Assembly: GCA_018065025.1 (NCBI GenBank)
Contig: JAGHUB010000343.1
Coordinates: 1-16,945 of the forward strand
DNA: 16,945 nucleotides
Direction: 5' to 3'
Origin: Candidatus Equihabitans merdae
Lineage (GTDB): Bacteria; Bacillota; Clostridia; Lachnospirales; Lachnospiraceae
Shown here: positions 1 through 7,374 of the stretch, in pieces
Numbering within the stretch: position 1 is the first letter of the stretch
Layout of the letters: each line of letters begins with the position of its first letter
Position numbers and translations under genes: made by a program
Notes under the pieces: model-generated
Told to the model about the DNA's origin: nothing
What the model saw: only the letters and a program-made list of their open reading frames with translations
Database searches by the model: none

Positions 1-833
1 ACCTCTTTGCCATAGAAAGCGGCAACTTTTTTCATCTCGGCCGGAATGGCAGCGTAGTCATCGGTCAGATCAGCGTGTGAGCCCTTGGTATCGATGATGC
101 AGAGAGAATGATCGAAAGATGCAAAATCCACATCAACTTTTTCCACCAGAGGCTGCTTGGTATCTTCAAAATCGATATAGATCAGACCACCAACAGAGCA
201 GGCCATCTGGTCCATCAAACCGGAGGGTTTGCCAAAGTAAATGTTCTCTGCCTTCTGGCCGATTTTGGCCAGGGTGACAGCATCAGCCTTTCCCTGGTTG
301 TAGAGGCCTGAAAAGACGGTGCCCATCAGGATTTCGAAGGCAGCGGAAGATGACAATCCGGAGCCGGAGATAACCTGGCTTGTGACATAGGCATTGAAAC
401 CACCGATTTGGCAGTCGATCTCCTTCATGCCGGCAGCCACACCACGAATCAGGGCAGCAGTGCTGCCATTTTCTGAAGGATCTATATCCAGACTGCTAAG
501 GTCTACATCGATGCGGTCATAACCATCAGATTTGAGATGAACCATGTTGTCGGTGGCAGCAGAGACCACAGCAATGGCGTCGATGTTGACAGAGGCAGCC
601 AATACCTTGCCGTTTTGATGGTCGGTATGATTGCCGCCGATCTCACTGCGGCCCGGAGCACTGTAGATCTCAACTTCAGTGTCTCCGAAGATAGATACAT
701 ATTCTTCTATGGCTTTGATATAACGTGAGCGTTGCATATCGATAACATTTTCATCGATATAGACGCTTTTTAATACCTGATCGTATTGATTGGATTTCAG
801 TGCTTCTATTATTTCTTTGGCATATTTCTTCAT
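1..833 (-). CDS. galK: Galactokinase, N-terminal 277 residues (gene runs off the window)
   Basis: This is a GHMP-family sugar kinase that phosphorylates galactose with ATP in the Leloir pathway, in the cytoplasm. I translated the minus strand from the ATG at 833-831; the frame stays open to base 1. Residues 59-72 (APGRSEIGGNHTDH) are the galactokinase signature in the GGNHTDHQ form I associate with clostridial enzymes. Residues 157-165 (GSGLSSSAA) are the GHMP ATP-binding loop, and GLMDQM at 205-210 is the usual motif before the active-site core. A GAAGGAAG ribosome site lies at 852-845, 11 bases from the start. The C-terminal part is outside the window. The gene is divergent from ychF, with 278 bases between the starts. 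A possible minus-strand -10 (TATGAT, 888-883) is present but I see no convincing -35. Confidence 0.93.
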   Translation of the reverse strand, partial: MKKYAKEIIEALKSNQYDQVLKSVYIDENVIDMQRSRYIKAIEEYVSIFGDTEVEIYSAPGRSEIGGNHTDHQNGKVLAASVNIDAIAVVSAATDNMVHLKSDGYDRIDVDLSSLDIDPSENGSTAALIRGVAAGMKEIDCQIGGFNAYVTSQVISGSGLSSSAAFEILMGTVFSGLYNQGKADAVTLAKIGQKAENIYFGKPSGLMDQMACSVGGLIYIDFEDTKQPLVEKVDVDFASFDHSLCIIDTKGSHADLTDDYAAIPAEMKKVAAFYGKE

Positions 834-950
834 AATTGGTTAAGCTTCCTTCTTTGTGCTTACAATCGATTGACATAGCTATATCATACCAATTCTTCCA
901 CGGAAAAACACCGATAATATCTCTAAAAAATGCATAAAATGAGACACCGG

Positions 951-979
951 TTGAAAAAGCAGGGGCTTTATGCTAAGTT
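951..979 (+). promoter_or_regulatory. Candidate sigma-A promoter for ychF-lgt
   Basis: TTGAAA (951-956) is followed after exactly 17 bases by TAAGTT (974-979), with a TG dinucleotide at 971-972 giving an extended -10. Transcription from here would leave a leader of about 125 bases before the ychF start. This is inferred from the sequence match alone. Confidence 0.45.
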
Positions 980-1052
980 TTAATGCGTTGGACTCTGTTT
1001 TTTTGCACTTACTCTGATCTTTGGTGGGGAGCAGTGTCCCAGAGTGATATAA

Positions 1053-1074
1053 AAAGAATGCAGAGGCATTCTTT
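1053..1074 (+). other. Hairpin in the ychF leader
   Basis: AAAGAATGC (1053-1061) and GCATTCTTT (1066-1074) form a perfect 9-bp stem with an AGAG tetraloop, ending 19 bases before the AAGGAGA ribosome site of ychF. A weaker pairing (ACTCTG 1011-1016 with CAGAGT 1040-1045) lies just upstream. The 3' side has only scattered T residues, so this is not a classical terminator. It may be a stabilising or translational-control structure. Confidence 0.5.
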
Positions 1075-1111
1075 CTTAAATATTTCTGAAAATAAGGAGA
1101 TACAAACTAAT

Positions 1112-2239
1112 ATGAAACTTGGTATCGTGGGCCTTCCTAACGTTGGTAAGAGTACCCTTTTCAATGCTATCACAGGCACAGCCAATGCTCAGGCTGCTAA
1201 CTATCCTTTCTGCACCATCGAACCCAACACAGGTATCGTCGCTGTTCCGGATGAACGTCTGGACAAGCTGTCAGCCCTTTGGAAGACAGATAAAAAGACT
1301 CCGGCTGTTGTTGAATTCACAGATATTGCCGGTCTGGTTAAGGGCGCTTCACAGGGTGCCGGTCTTGGTAATAAGTTCCTTGGCCATATCCGTGAATGTG
1401 ATGCCATTATCCACGTTGTCCGTTGCTTCGATGACGACAACATTACCCATGTTGTTGAAGATGCTACCAAGCCTGTACCGGTTGATCCGGAAGGCGATAT
1501 CGAATGCATCGACCTGGAACTGATCTTCTCCGATCTGGAAATGGCTCAGAACAGACTGGCAAAGAATGCCAAGGCTGTTAAGGCCGGCAACAAGGATGCC
1601 AAGGTTGAAGTAGAAGTTCTTGAGAAACTGATCGCTCATCTGGAAGAAGGCAAGAGTGCCAGAACATTTGAATACGATGAGACAGATGAAGCCATCGCCA
1701 AGATGATGAAAGAACTTGGCCTGCTTTCAGCTAAATCTATCATCTATGCCTGCAATATGGACGATGACGGTGTAGCCGATCCTACAGCCAACGAATATTA
1801 TCAGATCGTTAAGGGCCGTGCCGACCTGGAAGGTGCTGAAGTTATTCCCATCTGCGCCAAGACAGAAGAAGAACTGTCTGAACTGTCAGAAGAAGACAGA
1901 GAGATGTTCATGGAAGATTTGGGTCTGACAGAATCCGGTCTGGATCGTCTCATCAAGGCCAGCTATTCACTGCTTGGTCTCATTAGCTTCCTGACAGACG
2001 GTAAGAAAGAATGCCGTGCCTGGACCATCAAGAAGGGTACCAAGGCGCCTCAGGCTGCCGGTAAGATCCACTCTGACTTCGAACGTGGTTTCATTCGTGC
2101 TCAGGTTATCGCCTATGACGATCTGATGGCAGCAGACTTTGACTACCAGGCTGTTAAGGCCAAGGGTCAGCAGAGAACAGAAGGCAAGGAATATATCGTT
2201 AAGGATGGCGATATCATCGAGTTCCTGTTTAATGTTTAA
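1112..2239 (+). CDS. ychF: Redox-regulated ATPase YchF (OLA1 family)
   Basis: This is a ribosome-associated P-loop protein of the Obg/YchF family that prefers ATP over GTP and is linked to translation and stress control. The protein has 375 residues, slightly longer than the usual 363-367. G1 is GLPNVGKS (7-14). G3 is DIAG (71-74), followed by the YchF-typical LVKGASQGAGLG and the HIRECDAI stretch. The last 80 or so residues are the TGS domain, ending FLFNV. The start at 1112 is chosen because AAGGAGA lies 11 bases upstream and the protein begins MKLGIVGLPN like the family. An in-frame ATG at 983 would add 43 residues unlike the family. lgt follows after 30 bases and is probably co-transcribed. 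Confidence 0.97.
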   Translation: MKLGIVGLPNVGKSTLFNAITGTANAQAANYPFCTIEPNTGIVAVPDERLDKLSALWKTDKKTPAVVEFTDIAGLVKGASQGAGLGNKFLGHIRECDAIIHVVRCFDDDNITHVVEDATKPVPVDPEGDIECIDLELIFSDLEMAQNRLAKNAKAVKAGNKDAKVEVEVLEKLIAHLEEGKSARTFEYDETDEAIAKMMKELGLLSAKSIIYACNMDDDGVADPTANEYYQIVKGRADLEGAEVIPICAKTEEELSELSEEDREMFMEDLGLTESGLDRLIKASYSLLGLISFLTDGKKECRAWTIKKGTKAPQAAGKIHSDFERGFIRAQVIAYDDLMAADFDYQAVKAKGQQRTEGKEYIVKDGDIIEFLFNV

Positions 2240-2269
2240 ATCTCGGTTTAAGTAGTAAGGATTTACAAC

Positions 2270-3211
2270 ATGAGCTATCAGATCAATTTCCCACACCTGG
2301 GAATATTCCTGGAGCATGTGCCCCAGTCATTTAATATCGGGTCTTTTTCCATAGCCATGTACGGCGTCATGATCGCTCTTGGCATGATCGTAGGTTTAAC
2401 GATCGCCACCTGGCGAGCTAAAGAGACCAATCAGAAAGAAGATACCTATATTGATATTTTCCTGTTGATCGTCTTGTTTGGCATTTCAGGAGCCCGTATC
2501 TATTACGTCATATTCCAGTGGGATTATTACAGTAAGTATCCCCTTGAGATCTTTAATCTGAGACAGGGCGGTCTGGCGATCTATGGCGGCATCATTCTGG
2601 CTATCGTGGCTATGGCTGTCTATTCAAAGAGAAAGAAGATCAATGTCCTGCAGGTGCTGGACACAGTTATCATGGGCGTTCTGGCCGGTCAGATCATCGG
2701 ACGTTGGGGTAACTTCTTTAATCGTGAAGTATTCGGCGGTTATACAGATGGCCTGCTGGCTATGCAGCTGCCTCTGTCCTTCGTTCGTTCCGGCGATGTG
2801 ACTCAGGAGATGTTGGATCATCTGGTCAACATAGGCGGTGTGGACTTCATCTCTGTACATCCCACCTTCCTCTATGAAGGATTATGGAACCTGGGCGTAC
2901 TGATCCTGATCTTTATCTTCAGAGACAAGATCAAGTTCCATGGTGAAAACTTCTTCCGTTATTGTATCGGTTATGGCCTTGGACGTTTCTGGATCGAATA
3001 CATTCGAACCGACCAGCTCTATATCACCGGAACCCACATCCCGGTATCTATGGTAGTGTCCTTTGGTGCTGTAGCAATCGGCGTCGTTGGCATTATTATC
3101 GGTTGCAAACATGCCAAAGCCGATTTTGATCCCAGAGGCGGGGCAGCAGTACTTGCTGATGGAAAAGCAGAAGAGAGTATTGAAGAAGTATCCGATGAAT
3201 CTGCGGAATAA
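2270..3211 (+). CDS. lgt: Prolipoprotein diacylglyceryl transferase
   Basis: Lgt is the membrane enzyme that moves diacylglycerol from phosphatidylglycerol onto the lipobox cysteine of prolipoproteins, the first step of lipoprotein maturation. The 313-residue protein has several hydrophobic segments. It carries the Lgt signature GRWGNFFNREVFGG (144-157), GLAIYGG (101-107), HPTFLYEG (197-204) and a GLGRFWIEYIRTDQL helix near the C-terminus. The last 25 or so residues form an acidic tail (EESIEEVSDESAE) beyond the usual family length of 260-290. AAGGAT lies about 8 bases before the ATG. A strong terminator follows, so ychF-lgt looks like a closed unit. The SaoX-like lipoprotein in this window is a likely client, though Lgt serves all lipoproteins. 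Confidence 0.97.
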   Translation: MSYQINFPHLGIFLEHVPQSFNIGSFSIAMYGVMIALGMIVGLTIATWRAKETNQKEDTYIDIFLLIVLFGISGARIYYVIFQWDYYSKYPLEIFNLRQGGLAIYGGIILAIVAMAVYSKRKKINVLQVLDTVIMGVLAGQIIGRWGNFFNREVFGGYTDGLLAMQLPLSFVRSGDVTQEMLDHLVNIGGVDFISVHPTFLYEGLWNLGVLILIFIFRDKIKFHGENFFRYCIGYGLGRFWIEYIRTDQLYITGTHIPVSMVVSFGAVAIGVVGIIIGCKHAKADFDPRGGAAVLADGKAEESIEEVSDESAE

Positions 3212-3252
3212 GTCACTTACCTGAAAGAAATAAGTAAATATGAACTTAGATC

Positions 3253-3287
3253 AAGCATCGATGAATGAGAGTTCATCGGTGCTTTTT
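3253..3287 (+). terminator. Rho-independent terminator after lgt
   Basis: AGCATCGATGAA (3254-3265) pairs with TTCATCGGTGCT (3272-3283) with one G-U pair. The loop is TGAGAG and the stem is followed by T5 (3283-3287). It separates the ychF-lgt unit from the accessory block. Confidence 0.9.
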
Positions 3288-3335
3288 CAATGCAAAAAAG
3301 AATTATTAGAATTACAAATAAATGTATTGGATTTA

Positions 3336-3364
3336 TTGAAAAGACATATTTCTAATTGTGTAAA
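3336..3364 (+). promoter_or_regulatory. Candidate promoter for the accessory block
   Basis: TTGAAA (3336-3341), a 17-base spacer and TGTAAA (3359-3364) lie in a markedly AT-rich stretch between the lgt terminator and the first permease gene. The -35 is good and the -10 is weak (4 of 6). No other clear promoter is visible before the block, so this is the best candidate to drive it. Confidence 0.35.
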
Positions 3365-3410
3365 TTTATTAGTATATTTTTGAATGTGTATGAGGGGAAA
3401 ACTGTACGGC

Positions 3411-4415
3411 ATGCATTTTTTGATGATTTGGTTTAGTCATGTTGAGGACTTGCTTCTCACATTAGGCTGGTGGATATTTTTGGGATTATTTCTCTGTGCA
3501 TTAGTGCATTGGTTGATTCCACCATCACTAAAGATTCGCACAGGATTCATTTCTGTTTGGCTTGGTCTGCTCATCGGAAGCCTTATGCCTATCTGCAATT
3601 GCGGTGTTATTCCTTTGGTTATCAGCTTTAAGCGACGGGGATGGTGTTCATCTGCAGTAGCTGCATTTTATCTGGCAGCTGCCTTGATCAATCCGGCATC
3701 AATACTCGCTTCTTTGGGTTTGCTGGGTTCGGAATTAACAACTATCTATCTGTTGACATCGCTGATCATAACGCTGGCTGCTGCTTATGTTGTCGAAAGA
3801 TGTGAATCGGATAAGAAGCCGGAGTTGATCGCTGCTTTTAGCTTATCCGAGAGCTTTCTTTGGAGTTTTCGGGAATTGGGCTCTGTGATGGCCATGTGGT
3901 GTCTGCTTGGCATCTTGATCCAAGGACTGGTGATGACTATCTTTCCGGCATCCTTATTCCAAAGCCTTTTGAGTCTGCCGGAGAAGGCCGCTCCTCTCCA
4001 GGTGGTTCTGATGGGAATCAGTCGATATGCCTGCATTCCGGATGATGTGCCCTTTGTGGCTTCCTTGAGTGCTGCAGGTATGGCTCCGTCTTGTACAGTT
4101 CTGCTGCTTATAGTTGGTATTGTCAGCAATATTCCTGAATTGGTGATCCTGCTTGGCATGATAGGCAGGAAAGTCACAGGAATCATTATTATGACAGTCC
4201 TTCTATTGGGTAGTGTGGCTGCTTTCATGATTCATCTGCTTATTGATGAAGGTTTTATACCTCTGCTGGATCTTAGTTCATCGGATGTCTATCTGAAGGC
4301 TGCTAATATTTTAACCTTGGGGTCCTGGAGACCCGCCGCATCAGTTTGTGCATTGCTTTTGCTTGTCTTGGGAGGATATGGACTTTATAGACAGATCACA
4401 CAGGCTGTTCATTAG
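3411..4415 (+). CDS. CxCG-motif permease (ArsP/YraQ-type, PF03773-like)
   Basis: This is a polytopic membrane protein of 334 residues resembling the permease family that includes ArsP, an exporter of organoarsenicals. Two diagnostic half-motifs are visible: MPICNCGVIPL (residues 59-69 from this start) followed by LINPASILASLGLLG, and in the second half YACIPDDVPF (206-215) followed by IVSNIPEL. The same pair occurs in the permease at 8450-9532 (PICSCGTIPL, YVCAVGHIPF), so the two are paralogues. A lengthy hydrophilic loop separates the halves. I chose ATG 3411 because GAGGGG (3392-3397) lies upstream, though 13 bases is long. ATG 3384 adds nine residues but has no ribosome site. It is the first gene of the accessory block, and its substrate is unknown. 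Confidence 0.85.
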   Translation: MHFLMIWFSHVEDLLLTLGWWIFLGLFLCALVHWLIPPSLKIRTGFISVWLGLLIGSLMPICNCGVIPLVISFKRRGWCSSAVAAFYLAAALINPASILASLGLLGSELTTIYLLTSLIITLAAAYVVERCESDKKPELIAAFSLSESFLWSFRELGSVMAMWCLLGILIQGLVMTIFPASLFQSLLSLPEKAAPLQVVLMGISRYACIPDDVPFVASLSAAGMAPSCTVLLLIVGIVSNIPELVILLGMIGRKVTGIIIMTVLLLGSVAAFMIHLLIDEGFIPLLDLSSSDVYLKAANILTLGSWRPAASVCALLLLVLGGYGLYRQITQAVH

Positions 4416-4419
4416 TGTT

Positions 4420-4440
4420 TAAACTACATGGCGTAGTTTA
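4420..4440. repeat. 21-bp perfect palindrome between permease and SBP genes
   Basis: TAAACTAC (4420-4427) and GTAGTTTA (4433-4440) are exact inverted arms around a 5-base centre (ATGGC). It lies 13 bases before the GGAGG ribosome site (4454-4458) of the next gene. There is no T-run after it, so it is not a standard terminator. It could be an operator, or an mRNA hairpin that protects the highly needed binding-protein transcript. Confidence 0.6.
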
Positions 4441-4465
4441 GCGATAGAATTTTGGAGGATTTATT

Positions 4466-5782
4466 ATGAGAAGAAAGTTTGTATTGAAAAAGGCCGTCGC
4501 TCTGGCTCTTGCTTCCGTCATGGTTGTAGGGCTGGCTGCTTGTGGAAACTCATCCAAGAGTGAACCCGAAGAGAGTGCAGCAACAGAAGAAGCTGTTGAA
4601 AGCGAAGCTGCTGAAGCTGAGGCTGCTGAAGTTTCTGAGGATGCTATCACACCATACAGCGATGGTCCTGCTGCTATGGAAGATATCGTTGCTGATCTGC
4701 TTTCAGACTATGACCTTCCTGAATTAAGCAAGGAAGATCAGGACTATGTGATCAATCTTGGTTATTACAACTGTGACCATATGGCTGCTGCCAGTGTTGG
4801 TGAATACACAGGTATCTATGAAGGTCTTGGCCTGAAGGTTAATGTTACAGGTAATGGTAATGTTCCCGAAGCTATGAGCGCCGGCCAGATGGACATGGCT
4901 TACTGTGGTTGGACAACAACTCTGGGTGCTGTTCAGAATGATGTTCCCCTTTTCATCGCTGCTGAAAACCACATCGGTGGTAGTGAATACCTGGTTGTCA
5001 GCAATGATATCAAGGACCCGGAAGATCTGATCGGTGCCAGAATCTCCATGGGTACAGATCCTGACACAACAAACTTGAACTGGGCTGAATATTGTGATCA
5101 TCTTGGCCTTCCCCGTGATATCGAAAAGTATGAAAACTTCTCCATGAGCGATTCAGATGAATATCTGGCTCTGGTTGGTGGTGAACTGGATGCTTATAAC
5201 TGCTGTGATCCCTGGGGTTCCATGGCAGTTTACACAGGCGAAGGTTGGCTGATGGACCGTCAGAATACAGATCGTGGCGGTGACTTAGGTCATGGTACTT
5301 GCTGCAAGGTTGCTATGAACTACGACTTTGCGGAAGCACATCCGGCTCTGGCTGAACGTATCCTTCTGGCTCATACCATCTGCCTGCAGTTTATGTATGA
5401 ACATCCTTATATGGCTGCTGAGATCTTCTCTGCTTACTACAACGTTCCTGTTGAAGTCGCTATCATGACTTACTGGAGAAAGTTTGTTGATGAAGGTCGT
5501 ACAATCCGTTGGGATCTGAACCTTGATTACATGCGCAACCAGCTGAACACAATGGCTTACTATGGTATCCGTGATGATATCAACACAGTTAGTGTAGAAG
5601 ACTATGTTGACCTGACATACTTCAACAATAGCGGTGCTAAGGACTTTGAAGAATTCATCAAAGAAAATATTGATCCGGTCTTCCCCGAAGGTATGGATTA
5701 TGAAAGCTTCAAGGCCAAGGCTCTGGCTATTGATGGTGTCGCTGCGGAAGACGTTCCTGAATACGTAGAATTGGATCGCTAA
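4466..5782 (+). CDS. saoX: Cys-rich ABC substrate-binding lipoprotein, SaoX-like
   Basis: This is an extracytoplasmic solute-binding lipoprotein of the NMT1/SsuA/TauA fold class, 438 residues, the likely capture subunit of the ABC importer encoded just downstream. A signal peptide (1-25) ends in the lipobox LAAC with Cys26 as lipidation site. Residues 34-60 are a low-complexity Glu/Ala linker. The binding domain follows (from about 95: NLGYYNCDHMAA). It is unusual in having eight cysteines after the lipobox: 103, 147, 210, 246-247 (NCCDPWG), 279-280 (GTCCK) and 306. Typical sulfonate or nitrate binders have few. Such vicinal pairs suit a thiophilic ligand, but this is inference. GGAGG sits 7 bases before the ATG. 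The symbol saoX is recalled from NCBIfam naming and rests on operon context, so treat it as tentative. Confidence 0.8.
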   Translation: MRRKFVLKKAVALALASVMVVGLAACGNSSKSEPEESAATEEAVESEAAEAEAAEVSEDAITPYSDGPAAMEDIVADLLSDYDLPELSKEDQDYVINLGYYNCDHMAAASVGEYTGIYEGLGLKVNVTGNGNVPEAMSAGQMDMAYCGWTTTLGAVQNDVPLFIAAENHIGGSEYLVVSNDIKDPEDLIGARISMGTDPDTTNLNWAEYCDHLGLPRDIEKYENFSMSDSDEYLALVGGELDAYNCCDPWGSMAVYTGEGWLMDRQNTDRGGDLGHGTCCKVAMNYDFAEAHPALAERILLAHTICLQFMYEHPYMAAEIFSAYYNVPVEVAIMTYWRKFVDEGRTIRWDLNLDYMRNQLNTMAYYGIRDDINTVSVEDYVDLTYFNNSGAKDFEEFIKENIDPVFPEGMDYESFKAKALAIDGVAAEDVPEYVELDR

Positions 5783-5785
5783 ATA

Positions 5786-6607
5786 ATGAAAAATGGCATG
5801 GGAAGGCGGCGCATTGCCGCCTTCTGCCTCATTTTAATCGCACTTTTAGCAGTTGTTTTTTTTGTAAAATGCACTGCGGACAAGACGGAAGAAAGTCAAT
5901 TGACCGTTGGCTGTGGAGATGACCTGGCAGGCGTATTGTTTAGTACTTTGATCGAAAACACAGGGAATCACATAGTCGATTTTAGTGGTGTTGATTTTGT
6001 CGGCTTGGGTGATTGCTGCGGCTCAAACGCTCAATTCGCCCTGTCTACAGGTGATATTGATGTGGCATTTTTATGTCCTGATGCAGCTGCCGATATACTC
6101 TCATCCGGTGAATATGTAGATTATGGTGCTGTTATTTATGATGGAAATGTTCTGGTAACAAGACCGGACAGCCCCAAACAACCATCCATAATCGGTTATA
6201 TGAATCAGCGAGATGAACAGCTTGCTTTATTGGGAGAAACTTATGACACAGACTGCGTAGAACTGCAGCCCATGTTTCCTTCAGGATTACCCTATGCTTT
6301 GGAAAACAAAGCAGTAGACGCTATCGTACTGGATGCTCTGGCAGCTTTGCGTTTGAGATATCCGGTACAGCCTCTTTCTGACGGAGTTGTCACAACGTCT
6401 CTGATCGTAAAGAAGGAATTAACAGAGGATGAAAGATTGATGGAGCTTATCCATCAGTATGAGATATTTATAGATTCACTGTCAGATGACGATATGCTTG
6501 GCAAACTGCTATGCCGTTATCTGGAGACAGACAGCCAAGAGGAGGTCTTAGACTATTGGAAAACCATGAACGTTCAATTCGGCTCCCTGACAACGGCAAC
6601 AAAGTAA
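5786..6607 (+). CDS. saoB: Membrane-anchored Cys-rich substrate-binding-like protein, SaoB-like
   Basis: This is a 273-residue protein with an N-terminal signal-anchor (about 10-27, after RRR) and an exported domain that looks like a short periplasmic-binding-protein fold: LTVGCGDD, GDIDVAFLCPDAAADI, a central AIVLDALAALRLRYP and VTTSLIVKKELTEDE. Cysteines are at 14, 29, 43, 77-78 (GDCCGS), 97, 157 and 243. Cys29 lacks a good lipobox (FVKC), so it is probably anchored by the helix. It starts 3 bases after the previous stop and overlaps the permease gene that follows. I recall an NCBIfam family called ABC transporter substrate-binding (seleno)protein SaoB. Here all candidate positions are Cys. 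It may be a second thiol receptor handing ligand from the lipoprotein to the permease. Confidence 0.75.
   Translation: MKNGMGRRRIAAFCLILIALLAVVFFVKCTADKTEESQLTVGCGDDLAGVLFSTLIENTGNHIVDFSGVDFVGLGDCCGSNAQFALSTGDIDVAFLCPDAAADILSSGEYVDYGAVIYDGNVLVTRPDSPKQPSIIGYMNQRDEQLALLGETYDTDCVELQPMFPSGLPYALENKAVDAIVLDALAALRLRYPVQPLSDGVVTTSLIVKKELTEDERLMELIHQYEIFIDSLSDDDMLGKLLCRYLETDSQEEVLDYWKTMNVQFGSLTTATK
6539..6546 (+). promoter_or_regulatory. Ribosome binding site deciding the ABC permease start
   Basis: GAGGAGGT, an almost ideal anti-16S match, lies inside the end of the preceding gene, 9 bases before a TTG at 6556 in the permease frame. The later ATG at 6613 has no recognisable ribosome site. Confidence 0.6.
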
Positions 6608-7374
6608 AAGCTATGCAGCAGAAGCTGCTGGGCGTTGCTGTTATCGCCATTATTTTTGTAGCCTGGTTTATTGCGGCTCGCATCATCAGTAAGCCTCTGG
6701 TTTTGCCGGATTTTGTAGAAACCATGCAGCAGTTCTTCAAAGGTTGGGTAGATTCCAGAACCATGAGCAATCTGGGTATCACTCTCAAACGAGTTCTGAC
6801 CGGCTCTGCGTATGCTGTGTTGGTTGGTACGGTTATCGGCCTTCTGATGGGTTATTCAACCAAGGTTATGATGGCTGTTTCGCCTATCGTTAATTCCATT
6901 CGTCAGATTCCTATTATGGCATGGGTTCCCCTGTCAATTATCTGGTTTGGTCTTGGTGAAGGCCCCACTGTATTCCTGATTTTTATGAGTGCTGTATTTC
7001 CTCTGATCATCAATACAGTATCCGGTGTAACCGGTATCGATCCCAATTATATCAATGCAGCCCGCAGTATGGGGGCAGGCACTGTAGCAATCTACAGAGA
7101 CGTTATTATTCCCGGAACTCTTCCAAGCTTTTTGACCGGTCTGCGTCTGGCCGTAGGTTCAGGCTGGATGAGTGTTATCTGCGCGGAGTTTATTGCAACC
7201 AGCAAAGGTTTTGGTTTCCTGATGATCGAGGCTCAGGAGAGAATGCAGACATCAAAACTGTATGCTCTTATGATTATGTCCGCTATCGTTGGCTTTGTGA
7301 TTGACCAGCTGATCAGATTATTGGAGAAGAGATTGACAAGTTGGAGGTTCAAAAATGGCAAGGCTGTCGGTTGA
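6556..7374 (+). CDS. saoP: ABC transporter permease, SaoP-like (TTG start)
   Basis: This is the integral membrane subunit of a NitT/TauT-type ABC importer (BPD_transp_1 family), 272 residues from TTG 6556. Hydrophobic segments begin at QKLLGVAVIAIIFVAW. The EAA loop that docks the ATPase is visible as NAARSMGA (167-174) followed after the usual gap by the IIPGTLP stretch and GLRLAVGSGW. QIPIMAWVPLSIIWFGLG is the classic segment of this subfamily. The TTG start is chosen for the strong GAGGAGGT site. It gives a 52-base overlap with the preceding gene and a polar N-terminal tail of about 19 residues. The alternative is ATG 6613 (253 residues). The 3' end overlaps the ATPase gene by 20 bases, so the two are translationally coupled. 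The symbol is tentative and rests on context. Confidence 0.85.
   Translation: MENHERSIRLPDNGNKVKAMQQKLLGVAVIAIIFVAWFIAARIISKPLVLPDFVETMQQFFKGWVDSRTMSNLGITLKRVLTGSAYAVLVGTVIGLLMGYSTKVMMAVSPIVNSIRQIPIMAWVPLSIIWFGLGEGPTVFLIFMSAVFPLIINTVSGVTGIDPNYINAARSMGAGTVAIYRDVIIPGTLPSFLTGLRLAVGSGWMSVICAEFIATSKGFGFLMIEAQERMQTSKLYALMIMSAIVGFVIDQLIRLLEKRLTSWRFKNGKAVG

Noticed and set aside
1011..1074. T-box or known riboswitch in the ychF leader.
   Set aside because: I find no T-box consensus, specifier arrangement or other known aptamer core, only simple hairpins.
983..1111. Upstream extension of ychF from ATG 983.
   Set aside because: The added 43 residues are unlike YchF and overlap the promoter and hairpins. 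The ATG at 1112 has a good ribosome site and the family N-terminus.
1967..2317. Antisense reading frames such as 1967-2317, 10944-11498 and 11995-12819.
   Set aside because: They lie opposite clear genes, have no recognisable motifs or ribosome sites, and mirror the codon structure of the sense strand.
3384..3410. Upstream ATG for the first permease.
   Set aside because: It has no ribosome site. Not excluded, since the site for 3411 is also distant (13 bases).
4571..4646. Tandem DNA repeat in the region encoding Glu/Ala-rich residues of the lipoprotein.
   Set aside because: It is a low-complexity linker after the lipobox, common in Firmicutes binding proteins, with no exact repeat unit.
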